DNA of 64,000 nt from Siphonodentalium dalli. Its lineage: Eukaryota; Mollusca; Scaphopoda; Gadilida; Siphonodentaliidae. The notes beneath the pieces were generated by a model that was not told the DNA's origin, did not search any database, and saw nothing but the letters and a program-made list of their open reading frames with translations. The stretch lies in NCBI GenBank assembly GCA_032622095.1, contig CP136066.1, positions 43,101,835 through 43,165,834 on the forward strand. Direction: 5' to 3'. This document shows positions 23,101 to 35,511 of the stretch, in pieces (the stretch's first letter is position 1; the number at the start of each line of letters is the position of its first letter). The position numbers and the translations under genes are program-made.

Positions 23101-23614
23101 TCATATGTATATATCGAGTGGTTACATGTATATGACTGTGTGTGGAATACGTATACAGGTAGTGAATGTATGGTCAATGGTGAAATGAGTACATGTAGGT
23201 ATACAAGGAGTGACATCAATGTAATGAATATCTATGCCGGGAGTGACTAAATGGTCATGTGTCAGGTGTGTGAGTATATAGCGAGTGGCTATATGGCCAT
23301 GGATGGTGTGCATATGCACACATGGAGTGACTATACTGCCATGGCTGGGGTGTATTAGTATATAGTGAGTGGCTATTCGGCTATGGTGTGACAAATATGG
23401 ATACAGTGAGTGACATGGCCAATGGTGAGGTGAATATGTATACCATACACATTACCCGTAGCCATAAAATCACTCACTATTTATCCACACACCCCATCCG
23501 TGATCATACAGAAACACATGTACATTCCACCCATGACCATGTAGCTATATCCATACACCACACCAATGCCCATACAGGCACACCGGGTGCACCCGTACAT
23601 TATACACACAACCA
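23100..23614. repeat. Degenerate minisatellite in inverted arrangement
   Basis: 23100-23430 carries the complement of the 16480-17110 repeat ('gagtgactaaatggtcatg'-like units) and 23430-23614 carries it forward, giving a head-to-head array. The translated frames are His/Thr/Ile-rich artefacts. Confidence 0.7.
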
Positions 23615-23995
23615 TACCCTGCTGGACAAAACAAGTGTCCAGTTAACGACGGTGCGGTTAGCGTTGCCACCGCGGCCGAAATGCAACAACACTTCGGCTC
23701 CACCGGCTAACTACAGTTGGGCCGCAGTGTACTTGCCATTAGGCCATGGTGTAGTTGCTGCGGTGTACGTTCATTAAACTGAAAAAAGATGATACAAACC
23801 AGAACAAATCTAACCACGGTGCACATGCCATTCGGCCGCGTTGTAGTTGCCTTTCGGCCATGGTATACTTGCCGTTCGGCTTCAGTGTACTTGCTTTCGG
23901 CCGCAGTGCTCAACTGCAGTTACAAACGCTGACACCGCGGCCGAACGGCAAATACACCGCGATGCCAATGGACACTTGTTTTGTCGAGCGGGGTA
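23615..23995. mobile_element. GC-rich MITE with TACCC...GACAAAACAAGTGTCCA ends
   Basis: The left end 'taccctgctggacaaaacaa' and the complement of the right end 'taccccgctcgacaaaacaa' agree at all but three positions and continue 'gtgtcca'. The body is GC-rich with a repeated 'ttcggccg(c/t)' motif about every 22 bp, in sharp contrast to the AT-rich minisatellite it interrupts. Outermost TA would suit a Tc1/mariner-like target. It is non-coding. Confidence 0.75.
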
Positions 23996-24960
23996 CACCA
24001 TACAGTCAACTCCATTCATACTGATTCACAACACACCTGACCATGACCTCTCCCTGGATACCTATACATCTCATTATGGACAACACACTCATAGCCATAT
24101 AGTCACTCATTGTATACATATTCACACCATTCATGACATACACTAACTCCATGTATACCTATTCACATCACCTATGATCATAGAGTAACTCCCTGGCTAC
24201 CATCTTGGCATCCATCCTGTATCCAGTTGATATTTGTTTATCATAATGGACCAGAAGAGTGACATATTATGGTTCATCTCAGTTCCGTCTCAAAGTTCTG
24301 CCCATTTCCTTCAATAATATGGTCAGAATCACAAAAGAAGTTCTCCGCAAAATTGCATAATTTAAAATGAATTTGTCATGCCCTATACGGAACTGGTACA
24401 GCCATAATAGAACATTTAATTGTCAGTTAATTAACTAACACATATAATAACCAAATGGGTCACAATTTGCTACATTTTCGGATAACGCACAGAATAATTA
24501 TATATATATAATGTTATAATGATATATGTAAAACAATAACTTATTACCAATTTGGTTGCCATTTTGGAAGCCATCTTGAGCAATTTGGTCTATAAACACC
24601 GTAGTGTGACACATTTAAGATAGACCAATACAATACACACCTTTCAATTCAAAGATAGTTACAATATTACTAGAAAAAATTGTCCAAATCTGAAAGGAAA
24701 ATTTTTGCCGATATTTATGTCAAGTTTTTGTGAGAAAAGTCCAATATTTTTGGTGATGTCAGTGATGACAACAGTAACAATTAACCATGATGCAGCAGAC
24801 ATGTTAGTATTCAATGTATAGAAGGCATAATAGCCAATTTTGTACATCAACCACAACTTGTAAGCGATTGCAGGACACCCTAGGGCAATATTTACCATTT
24901 TCCATATTTTGGCGGCCATTTTGGCAGCCATTTTGAGCCAAAGTAAGAATTTTGGTTTCA
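23996..24960. repeat. Minisatellite remainder plus diverged dispersed segment, copy 2
   Basis: 23996-24185 continues the catacagtcactc minisatellite. 24190-24930 aligns with 17110-17800 in the same order and orientation. The 100-codon minus-strand frame at 24659-24961 begins with repeated KMAAKMAA and continues with the YKLWLMYK..FYTLNTNMS segment shared with copy 1. Confidence 0.65.
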
Positions 24961-27069
24961 CTTAGTTGGAATATTCATAGGTAATAGTATGCCTTACTTA
25001 ATTGCAACCTTCTGTTCATTTCTTGTTGAAATATGACTAGAATCCCAGTTGTGATTTTTTGTGAAATTTTATACCGCGTTCTGTAAAATCGAATTTTTGA
25101 GGGATCACAAGCGGGTAGGACCCCAATAATTGCATATTTAATTGATCCAATGATCTGTTAATATACAGAATACAACATAAAGTCATATTATTCAACCAGT
25201 TCCAAACAGCATGAACTGATCTAGAAGATATTTGTGAAAAAATGTCATATTTTAACTTCCGGTGGCCATTTTGGTAGCCATCTTGGATGGTGAGTTTCAA
25301 TTTTGACACGAAATAGTGTCATTATGTCTTAGCTTCATGAAACTATATACATTTCACCAGATTAGTCATGTGAATTTGCAACAAATTCTAAGTAACTGCA
25401 GCTCGTTTCACGTCTGGGAAAAAAATGGGGGGGGGGGGTGTATACTTTTTAGGTCGCTATAAAAAACATTGCTCAAGGCTGACAGATGCCCAGCCGATAA
25501 AATATTGATGTCGGATGCCTGAATTAAGAAAATCCGCAGAGAAAAAAAACTGTATACGCCTAAACACGAATCCGTGAATTTCGGGGGTTTGGAGACCGGA
25601 CTTAAAAGCGCCAAATTGTACACAGAAATCACTGAACACCGGAGAGCAACTTACAAACTTGGACAATTACATGATTCAAGCCATTCATATGTGGATAACA
25701 AATATAAAATAAATGGCTATAATAAATGCTATCAATCTTAGAGGGGTATTGTACGCCATTTTCAATATATTGCCGGCGATAACAACGATCTAATATTGAT
25801 AATATATAGAAAACTAAGTAATTTGAGTCGACGATGTATTCTGTAAACGTTCAGGTTAATAGGTTAGCTTAAAATCAACTTTATTAATTTGATATAAATT
25901 TAATTTATGGCTGGACTTATAAATTAAATTACGAATTTCCGTATACAAGACGTAATCAAAATAATTCACGGATACTGGATTGGGCAAAACGTGGCACATA
26001 TGATCTTGTAAAAAATTATGTTGACACTGGACGTAAACTCAAGCCACGCACTGACTAGCGACTATACAATGACTTGATGAGTATATGGGACTAGTATGCA
26101 TATAATATAACATTTATTTGATACATTTGCTTGAAAACTGTCCAAAAATTACTCGACAACGACAATTGGTATTTTCGCATTCCGGCTAATGTGGCATCCG
26201 TAACATTACTTCGTAATCAACAGACTCTTAAACAATGGAAATATGGTTACCTTATTCTATGACTCAGAGCCTATATAAACCAACAACAACATTTGGGTAC
26301 AGTATCCCTTTAACCGTACCCACCCATTAGACGTGCTATACTTATATGTCATATAGTTGACACGGCAGAAACTTTGGCTTTGTCTGTGTACTTTATTATC
26401 GCGGTGTTGGGATGGGCAAAATTTGGCGCAGGACACGATTATTAATCTATGTCCAAGTATTATTTCACACAAGCACCTGCATGTGTGTACACTTGTATGA
26501 CCAGTGTTCCCCAGATAGGAGGTCCTATACCGACTCAGAAGGCAATATATTTTATTGATGGCTATTCGAGAGCCTTCCGAGTGACCTTGTCTTTCCGAGT
26601 GTCGCCATTTTGGGAGTTGAGTTATATCAGCCCCTTCGCTTGGCACCGTAGTTTATAATAAACCATTCACATAAATAAATCAGCTCTTGTTTTGCAATGT
26701 TGATCTCGTCGGCTATTTTGAATCGCGATTTTTTAGGTCAAGGATACCGAGATCGGCCTAGCACTGTGGATCATTTTGTTTAGCATATCCCAATTATATA
26801 AAATCACCTGAGTTACCACTGTTCTGGACAAATGCCGTTAACAGTTTTCTAGTCCCGTTTTACGAAAACACATCTGTACATTAAGCCGTGTGCACATGAC
26901 ACCTCATTCCGCGGGGGAGCATTCATGTTACAATACTTCATACTGATATCCCCACTGGATACCATACTAATGAAATTATAATTAATATATCATTAGCATC
27001 TTGTTTTCGTCTTTTAGAAATCACCTTAGTTATATTATAACTTGAGTCGTTTGTTTATAAATTGTGGAA
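24961..27069. other. No recognised gene
   Basis: A G-run at about 25429-25438. The small frames, including a 129-codon minus-strand frame at 26257-26646, have no motif I recognise and no splice-site support. Confidence 0.35.
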
Positions 27070-27221
27070 ATGCAGCACATTGCACTTGAAATCTTGCAAC
27101 ACCGGGATAGTTTATATGCAGCGTTCGCAGAAATGTCCAATGAACGTGGCCGACTCGAGTATGCACATAAGAGAGGCAATTCAGCTCATTATCACCATCC
27201 CGGTGAAGAACTTCACTCAAG
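27070..27221 (+). CDS. Possible first coding exon of an unknown gene
   Basis: ATG at 27070 with an in-frame TAA nine bases upstream. It opens a 50-codon frame (MQHIALEILQHRDSLYAAFA, then EMSNERGRLEYAHKRGNSAH) that stops only just past a strong donor, AAG|GTAAGT, at 27221/27222. The composition is charged and helix-like, and ends in a His-rich stretch. If it is an exon, it ends in phase 2. I found no acceptor or downstream exon that continues it and do not recognise a family, so it may be a chance frame next to a donor-like site. Confidence 0.3.
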
Positions 27222-28262
27222 GTAAGTTTATATATCCAACGTGTTATGACATACAGGGACGTGGCTAGGGCTCCGATAGAGGCGAGGTGGCTCTTACTTG
27301 CAAATACGGACGGGAACTCGCACCTAAGTGTAGGTTCACATACTGGGAACCGGTGTTTGGGGGGTCACGCAAGATCACAGTTGGCGGTGGCTTTGGCAGA
27401 TCGGAATTTAAATGATTTTCGGCATAATATACGAATATTATCGACAGAATCTCAATTGGCAGTATCTTGTTATAGTGGGCACGCGGTTACATACATGTAT
27501 ATGGATACTTATTACCGTAATCATTCTTTATTCATGAAAACAGAAAATGTATAATAACATGCCGATCACACGTGAAAGAAAATGTTTCTTTGCTTTTTGT
27601 GATGACCCGAACGTGTTCCAAAATATTTGTTGGAACCAGGCATCATTATAGATGGAATTCTCTTGTGGACAGCCGTGACTAGTCAATTTATTTAACCAGG
27701 TTAACTCAACCACCACCACCTTAAAGATATATATTATGGCCGAAGTGAACTATAAGCTAAGCCGTTCCCACAGGTCGATGCCTCGCGTGGTACGGCCGCC
27801 CTAGTACCACAATGACTCCTATACACCACACATCACGGGGTGCACCCCCGGCAAAAACGGGTGCCATATTAGGGGATTTTTACCCTCGCAGTGGGACGGT
27901 ATGCCTATCCTATATCTGGCCTACACGGGGCGCCAATTCATAAAATAGCATATTCGAATAGAATAAGTCATTAACAATAATAATAACAATAATAATAAGT
28001 CATTAAGTTCAATTCAAAGTAATATAAGAATTTCACTTCACAGAACTCATCTGGTAAATTACAGATATACCTCATTTAAAATTACATTTTTGTCGGTGCT
28101 TCCTAATTGAGTTTTGAAACATGAGAGCCATTTACATTATTGTATGCTACTGTATGTTCAAAGTGGATGATGGGGACATACATTTGATGCTATGACTACA
28201 CTGTTAAAACAGAACAATGAATTTTCACTGGAATTTGCCGGCAATTTGGGGACCGGTTTGAC
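27222..28262. other. No recognised gene
   Basis: A 102-codon frame at 27246-27554 has no known motif. 27740-27960 is relatively GC-rich without a repeat match in the window. Confidence 0.35.
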
Positions 28263-28400
28263 CGTGAATTTTTCACGGTCTTACCGTTAAAACATTTACA
28301 GCCAATCTGTGAATTTTTCACGGTCTGTCAGTTAAAAAATTTACAGCCAATCCGTGAATTTTTCAGGGTCTGTCCGTTCTTGACTTTACAATTGAACCGT
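28263..28400. repeat. 45-bp tandem repeat, about 3 copies
   Basis: 'gtgaatttttcacggtct' (third copy 'cagggtct') starts at 28264, 28309 and 28354; each unit ends in 'gttaaaa(c/a)atttacagccaatc'. The core 'ccgtgaatttttcacgg' is itself a palindrome. Confidence 0.85.
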
Positions 28401-30529
28401 CGAATTAAACGGTTATGCCGTTAAAAAAATTACAGCCCATTTATCAGTTACAGTCACACCGTAAAATTCTTACTATTAGTATGTTCATGTTTTGACTTTT
28501 GTGGTCATTAATATAGGCCTGATGTTTGAAAATTGAAAATCTATTCCTTATAATTTCAAAGATATTTAGCAATAATGTATATTCAACTCCGGACAGACAC
28601 ATGTATTTTATGAAATGCATATGCAACTGGGGGTGGTTTCATACAACATTAGTAAAGCTGAAAGTGTCTGTATGTATTTCATGAGTTATCTAACCCGAAA
28701 ATGCATTAACTTATGAGATAACTTTCTGTGCACATTTAGCTTAACTGCAACTATGCTAATTCCTGCAGTCCAATTTCACTACTAATATTCATGTATGTAT
28801 AGTTTGAGTAAGTATAGAGTGTCAATGGAATCTATCAAATAAAATACACAGACGGTTATCGCATATAGGTTAGCGCGTTTCCAGGATAGAAAACTCTTTG
28901 AAAAAAACATACAAAGACAACATCTTTCGCTAAATAGTAAAATGTAAATATTATGTAGACAAATAACATTTAATGAACCTGATAAACTGATGAATCAGTG
29001 ACACAACAGTCAGCATATTCCTCTATCCATGTACTTGATTTCCCCATAACAGTATACATATCCGGAAATGTCCATGTCCGGTTGGTCAGCCAATGTATTG
29101 GCAACAATATTTCTTCACGAAAATCCAGTTCATTTGAAAGAACATCCGAAATATCATTGAACAACTAAATTAAACACCACCGTCCTGCAACTGTCAACTT
29201 TATATATCAGACAGTGCATCAGTTGCCATCGCATGCTTATAGGAAAGCTGGTTGTCGTCGCTGAGTATTATATTCGAATCTTGGAACTGTCTCGTGTATC
29301 AGAATATCTCACTTAAATTTCCACAAATCTTGTAACATTATATTCAGTGCATATATGTGCCAGTTCCTTTTGAACATTCTCGATTTATTGGAATCAGCTA
29401 ACACCAGCAAGACCGGAACAGTCCATAATTCACTAGAATATGTTTGAGATGGTACTACATGCAATAGACCATAATTGTAGATACTAGATTTCATTGAACC
29501 AATCAAGGAATCTGTTCTTCAGTCACACTCGCGCACACACACCCTAGGTCTAGTACCGGTACTGGTACTTCAGTTATTACACATCAACTTGAGAAGATTG
29601 TACCATCCGTATGTTGTGTCCGATGTATTTTCGCAGATACTCGGTTGATGCTAACCTGTGCAAGCTCAGTGTAGATCCTGAAAGAAAGAATAATTTAATA
29701 TATTAGTGACTCATTGAATTGCATCCTAATTATGATTGTTATTAGGGTGACATCTTACCTGCATGCACTTTACAATCATATTATGGTATTGTACCAGAGT
29801 ACATGCAACTTGATTTTAAGAATAATACCTTACCAATTCAAAGACAACAGTCTTCCAAAATTATACAACATTATTCTACTCGCAGTTAGCTTGTTGCCGT
29901 GCTGTTGGCTGGTTGGGTCAATCAGTGCACATGCATCAATGCGCTTCAAATGAGACATGATAGTACGTAATTGTCTAATTGAATTACCTTCTCATGGAAG
30001 ATGGACCTATAAACATTTGAGACCAATGTATATGTGGTTATCAGGGCTATGTACCGGAATAGCACCTATTCGTGTCACGACCATTTGCACCCTAGACGCG
30101 TGAATATATAGTTCCAATATGGCAATACTAGCATATATTAGCATATATTATCATAACTTAACATTAACAATAAGGAAGTGGAAACTAGTATCTAGTGCTC
30201 TTCACAACATTAAATACAAATAGGTAAAAGCTTGTTATGAGTATAACATCGAGCAGTTCGTACAACTACAACACGTGAACGATGTTATAACATATTAATT
30301 GCTTTGTTGTCCATAGACTTAATTTATGTTGGTGAACACTTCGTGGTATGCCTACATGCAAACGATGCACTGATGAATATCGTTAACTAATCATAAAGGC
30401 CAATTGTACACAAGAACTGTGAATTAATCACACCAAAACTTGTTATACAAGCATGTGTTTATGGCGATTGTACGTGAGCTTGAATGGAATGAATTGGAAG
30501 AATACATTTGAAACAGGGGTTCTTTAACT
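28401..30529. other. No recognised gene
   Basis: AT-rich, with only short frames and no motif or splice support. Confidence 0.35.
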
Positions 30530-32337
30530 ATCCACTTTTTAAATTCAGTTTAGCTTTTCTAAATTCCGGATTATAAACAGAATATGTTTTAAGGAATTCC
30601 ATAAAAGGTAATCTTCAGAAAAGCTAAAATTGTGTGAATATCCGAGCATTATATATAACTCGATCATAGCATTACAGCTTTTCTAAAAAGGCACACCTTT
30701 ATAACAAGGCATTAATTCATAGCACACGCAGGGTTAAACAGGGGATGTCAGAAAAGCCAATGTGTGTAAAATAACACTCTTTTAACTATCCACTTTTTAA
30801 ATTCAGTTTAGCTTTTCTAAATTCCGGATTATAAACAGAATATGTTTTTAGGAATGCACGGAATTCCATAAAAGGTAATCTTCAGAAAAGCTAAAATTGT
30901 TTGAATAGCCGAGCATTATATATAACTGCATCATTATACATTACAGCTTTTCTAAAAAGGCACGCCTTCATAACAAGGCATTCATTGATAGCACATGCAG
31001 GGTTAAACAGGGGATTTTTAGAAAAGCCAATGTGTATAAAATAACACTCTTTTAACTATCCACTTTTTAAATTCAGTTTAGCTTTTCTAAATTCCGGATT
31101 ATAAACAGAATATGTTTTTAGGAATGCACGGAATTCCATAAAAGGTAATCTTCAGAAAAGCTAAAATTGTTTGAATAGCCGAGCATTATATATAACTGCA
31201 TCATTATACATTACAGCTTTTCTAAAAAGGCACGCCTTTATAACAAGGCATTCATTGATAGCACATGCAGGGTTAAACAGGGGATTTTAGAAAAGACAAT
31301 GTGTGTAAAATAACACTCTTTTAACTATCCACTTTTTAAATTCAGTTTAGCTTTTCTAAATTCCGGATTATAAACAGAATATGTTTTTAGGAATGCACGG
31401 AATTCCATAAAAGGTAATCTTCAGAAAAGCTAAAATTGTGTGAATAGCCGAGCATTATATATAACTCGATCATAGCATTACAGCTTTTCTAAAAAGGCAC
31501 GCCTTTATAACAAGGCATTCATTGATAGCACACGCAGGGTTAAAGAGGGGATGTTAGAAAAGCCAATGTGTGTAAAATAACACTCTTTTAACTATCCACT
31601 TTTTAAATTCAATTTAGCTTTTCTAAATTCCGGATTATAAACAGAATATGTTTTTAGGAATGCACGGAATTCCATAAAAGGTAATCTTCAGAAAAGCTAA
31701 AATTGTGTGAATAGCCGAGCATTATATATAACTCGATCATAGCATTACAGCTTTTCTAAAACGGCACGCCTTTATAACAAGGCATTCATTGATAGCACAC
31801 GCAGCGTTAAACAGGGGATGTTAGAAAAGCCAATGTGTGTAAAATAACACTCTTTGAACTATCCACTTTTTAAATTCAATTTAGCTTTTCTAATTTCCGG
31901 ATTATAAACATAATATGTTTTTAGGAATGCGCGGAATTCCATAAAAGGTAATCTTCAGAAAAGCTAAAATTGTGTGAATAGCCGAGCATTATATATAACT
32001 CGATCATAGTATTACAGTTGTTCTAAAAAGGCACGCCTTTATAACAAGGCATTCATTGATAGCACACGCAGGGTTAAACAGGGGATGTTAGAAAAGCCAA
32101 TGTGTGTAAAATAACACTCTTTTAACTATCCACTTTTTAAATTCAATTTAGCTTTTCTAATTTCCGGATTATAAACATAATATGTTTTTAGGAATGCGCG
32201 GAATTCCATAAAAGGTAATCTTCAGAAAAGCTAAAATTGTTTGAATAGCCGAGCATTATATATAACTCGATCATAGCATTACAGCTTTTCTAAAAAGGCT
32301 AGCCTTTATAACAAGGCATTCATTGATAGTACACGCA
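30530..32337. repeat. 267-bp satellite, 7 copies
   Basis: 'aactatccactttttaaatt' starts at 30536, 30784, 31054, 31323, 31590, 31857 and 32124, giving spacings of 248, 270, 269, 267, 267 and 267. Each unit holds four AGCTTTTCT/AGAAAAGCT-type motifs in alternating orientation, so each unit can fold into nested hairpins. The first unit is shorter and the last runs into the foldback element. No coding capacity. Confidence 0.95.
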
Positions 32338-33530
32338 TGTTTATAAAAAATAGGATGCGAGCTTCTTCACCTAGTTATTAAATATCTCTATATATTTTCC
32401 TTATGCACATGAAACCAAGCATTAATTCATAATACGCGAACTGTCAACTAGTGTGGGGGTAACATTATAGGAATTCTCGCTCATCACCTAATTATGTGAT
32501 ATGTTTGTCTTTACGTATAACCCCCTAAAATATCCAGGCCCCTGTTACGATATCTCACCTCAAAAAAACCCTTTACTCGGCAGGATTTAGGGTTGTTTTT
32601 TTTATTAATTATTTATATATATATACTACCGGATCAGAACCTATTTTTTGGTTAAAAGTATGGCAATTAGGTGCTGTTACATCATTTCGATTGATTTAGG
32701 ATATACATACAGCATATACATTGGCAATATTTTTATCCCGTCGCTATATATATACTACCGGAACAACACCTATTTTCTGGTTAAAACTATGGCAAATAGG
32801 TGCGGTTACATCATTTAGATTTATTTAAGATATACATAGGGTGGGGGTAGCAGAATAGGAATTCTCGCTCATCACCTAATTATGTGATATGTTTGTCTTT
32901 ACGTATAACCCCCTAAAATATCCAGGCCCCTGTTACAATATCTCACCCCAAAAAACCCTTTACTCGGCAGGATTTAGGGTTGTTTTTTATTAATTATTTA
33001 TATATATATACTACCGGATCAGAACCTATTTTTTGGTTAAAAGTATGGCAATTAGGTGCTGTTACATCATTTCGATTGATTTAGGATATACATACAACAT
33101 ATACATTGGCAATATTTTTATCCCGTCGCTATATATATACTATCGGAACAACACCTATTTTCTGGTTAAAACTATGGCAAATAGGTGCGGTTACATCATT
33201 TAGATTTATTTAAGATATACATAGGGTGGGGGTAGCAGAATAGGAATTCTCGCTCATCACCTAATTATGTGATATGTTTGTCTTTACGTATAACCCTCTA
33301 AAATATCCAAGCCCCTGTTACGATATCTCACCCCAAAAAAACCCTTTACTCAGCAGGATTTAGGGTTGTTTTTTATTAATTATTTATATATATACACTAC
33401 CGGATCAGAACCTATTTTTTTGTTAAAAGTATGGCAAATAGGTGCTGTTACATCATTTAGATTGATTTAAGATATACATACAGCATATACATTGACAATA
33501 TTTATATCCCGTCGCTCTATATATACTACT

Positions 33531-33653
33531 GTCGTATTGGCGAGCCCGTGCGGCGCCCGCTTCGCGCATGCGCAGACGAGATCTCGGAAACGGGTGGAGC
33601 TATCTACTTGAAATTTGGTATGTGAATGTATCTTGCCCCGGACACGAATTTTA
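33531..33653 (-). mobile_element. SINE-like fragment inside foldback unit 3
   Basis: One 122-bp unit plus edge of the family at 10600-11780, in reverse. It starts at the same base of the foldback unit ('tatatatactact|gtcgtattgg') as the longer insertion in unit 4, and breaks off in a TATATA tract. Confidence 0.88.
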
Positions 33654-34183
33654 TATATATATACTACCGGATCAGAACCTATTTTTTGGTTAAAAGTATG
33701 GCAATTAGGTGCTGTTACATCATTTCGATTGATTTAGGATATACATACAACATATACATTGGCAATATTTTTATCCCGTCGCTATATATATACTATCGGA
33801 ACAACACCTATTTTCTGGTTAAAACTATGGCAAATAGGTGCGGTTACATCATTTAGATTTATTTAAGATATACATAGGGTGGGGGTAGCAGAATAGGAAT
33901 TCTCGCTCATCACCTAATTATGTGATATGTTTGTCTTTACGTATAACCCTCTAAAATATCCAAGCCCCTGTTACGATATCTCACCCCAAAAAAAACCTTT
34001 ACTCAGCAGGATTTAGGGTTGTTTTTTATTAATTATTTATATATATACACTACCGGATCAGAACCTATTTTTTTGTTAAAAGTATGGCAAATAGGTGCTG
34101 TTACATCATTTAGATTGATTTAAGATATACATACAGCATATACATTGACAATATTTATATCCCGTCGCTCTATATATACTACT

Positions 34184-34673
34184 GTCGTATTGGCGAGCCC
34201 GTGCGGCGCCCGCTTCGCGCATGCGCAGACGAGATCTCGGAAACGGGTGGAGCTATCTACTTGAAATTTGGTATGTGAATGTATCTTGCCCCGGATACGA
34301 ATTTTATCGGGTCACCGAGTCCGTGCGACGTCAGCTTCGCGCATGCGCAGACGAGATCTCGGAAACGGGTGGAGCTATCGACTTGAAATTTGGTATGTGA
34401 ATGTATCTTGCCCCGGATAAGAATTTTATCGGGTCACCGAGCCCGTGCGACGTCAGCTTCGCGCATGCGCAGACGAGATCTCGGAAACGGGTGGAGCTAT
34501 CGACTTGAAATTTGGTATGTGAATGTATCTTGCCCCGGATAAGAATTTTATCGGGTCGCCGAGCCCGTGCGACGCCAGCTTCGCGCATGCGCAGACCAGA
34601 TCTCGGAAACGGGTAGAGCTATCGACTTGAAATTTTGTTTTTGAATAGCCCGGACAACGTCGGGCTCATCGGC
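34184..34673 (-). mobile_element. SINE-like element inside foldback unit 4
   Basis: The reverse-oriented element has four 122-bp units and its head ('gcccgacgttgtccgggcta' on the minus strand) joined at 'tcatcggc' to the foldback sequence 'aggatttagggttg'. The tail with its GACA run is missing, so the element is truncated at the left junction. The 85-codon minus-strand frame is a translation of the units. Confidence 0.88.
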
Positions 34674-34783
34674 AGGATTTAGGGTTGTTTTTTAGTAATT
34701 ATTTATATATATACACTACCGGATCAGAACCTATTTTTTTGTTAAAAGTATGGCAAATAGGTGCTGTTACATCATTTAGATTG

Positions 34784-35511
34784 ATTTAAGATATACATAC
34801 AGCATATACATTGACAATATTTATATCCCGTCGCTCTATATATACTACCGGAACAGCACCTATTTTCTGGTTAAAAGTATGGGAAATAGGTGCTGTTCCG
34901 GTAGTATATATAGAGCGAAATGATAGATATACTGTCTATATATGCTGCAAATGACTTTTAATTCAAGATAAATGATGTAAATAATAGCAATAAACTCACT
35001 ATATCGACGTCCTTCGCTATATATATACTACGGGAACAGCACCTATTTTCTGGTTAAAAGAATGGGAAATAGGTGCTGTTCCGGTATTATATATATAGCG
35101 AAAGGATAGATATACTGTCTATATATGACTTTTAATTCAAGAAAATTATGTAAATAATAGCAATAAAGTCACTATTTCGACGTCCTTCGCTATATATATA
35201 CTATCGGAACAGCACCTATTTCCCATTCTTTTAACCAGAAAATAGGTGCTGTTCCGGTAGTATATATATAGCGAAGGACGTCGATATAGTGAGTTTATTG
35301 CTATTATTTACATCATTTATCTTGAATTAAAAGTCATTTGCAGCATATATAGACAGTATATCTATCCTTTCGCTCTATATATACTACCGGAACAGCACCT
35401 ATTTCCCATACTTTTAACCAGAAAATAGGTGCTGTTCCGGTAGTATATATAGAGCGACGGGATATAAATATTGTCAATGTATATGCTGTATGTATATCTT
35501 AAATCAATCAG
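34784..35511. repeat. Core palindrome of the foldback element
   Basis: The left half, from 'gattgatttaagatatacat', and the right half, ending 'atcttaaatcaatc' at 35511, are inverted copies for roughly 270 bp or more. They enclose further hairpins with 'ccggaacagcacctatttt' arms, and the intervening 'gacgtccttcgctatatata' blocks are also inverted. Confidence 0.9.

Noticed and set aside
26257-26646. 129-codon minus-strand frame
   Set aside because: No motif, and composition is not distinct from chance frames of this region.
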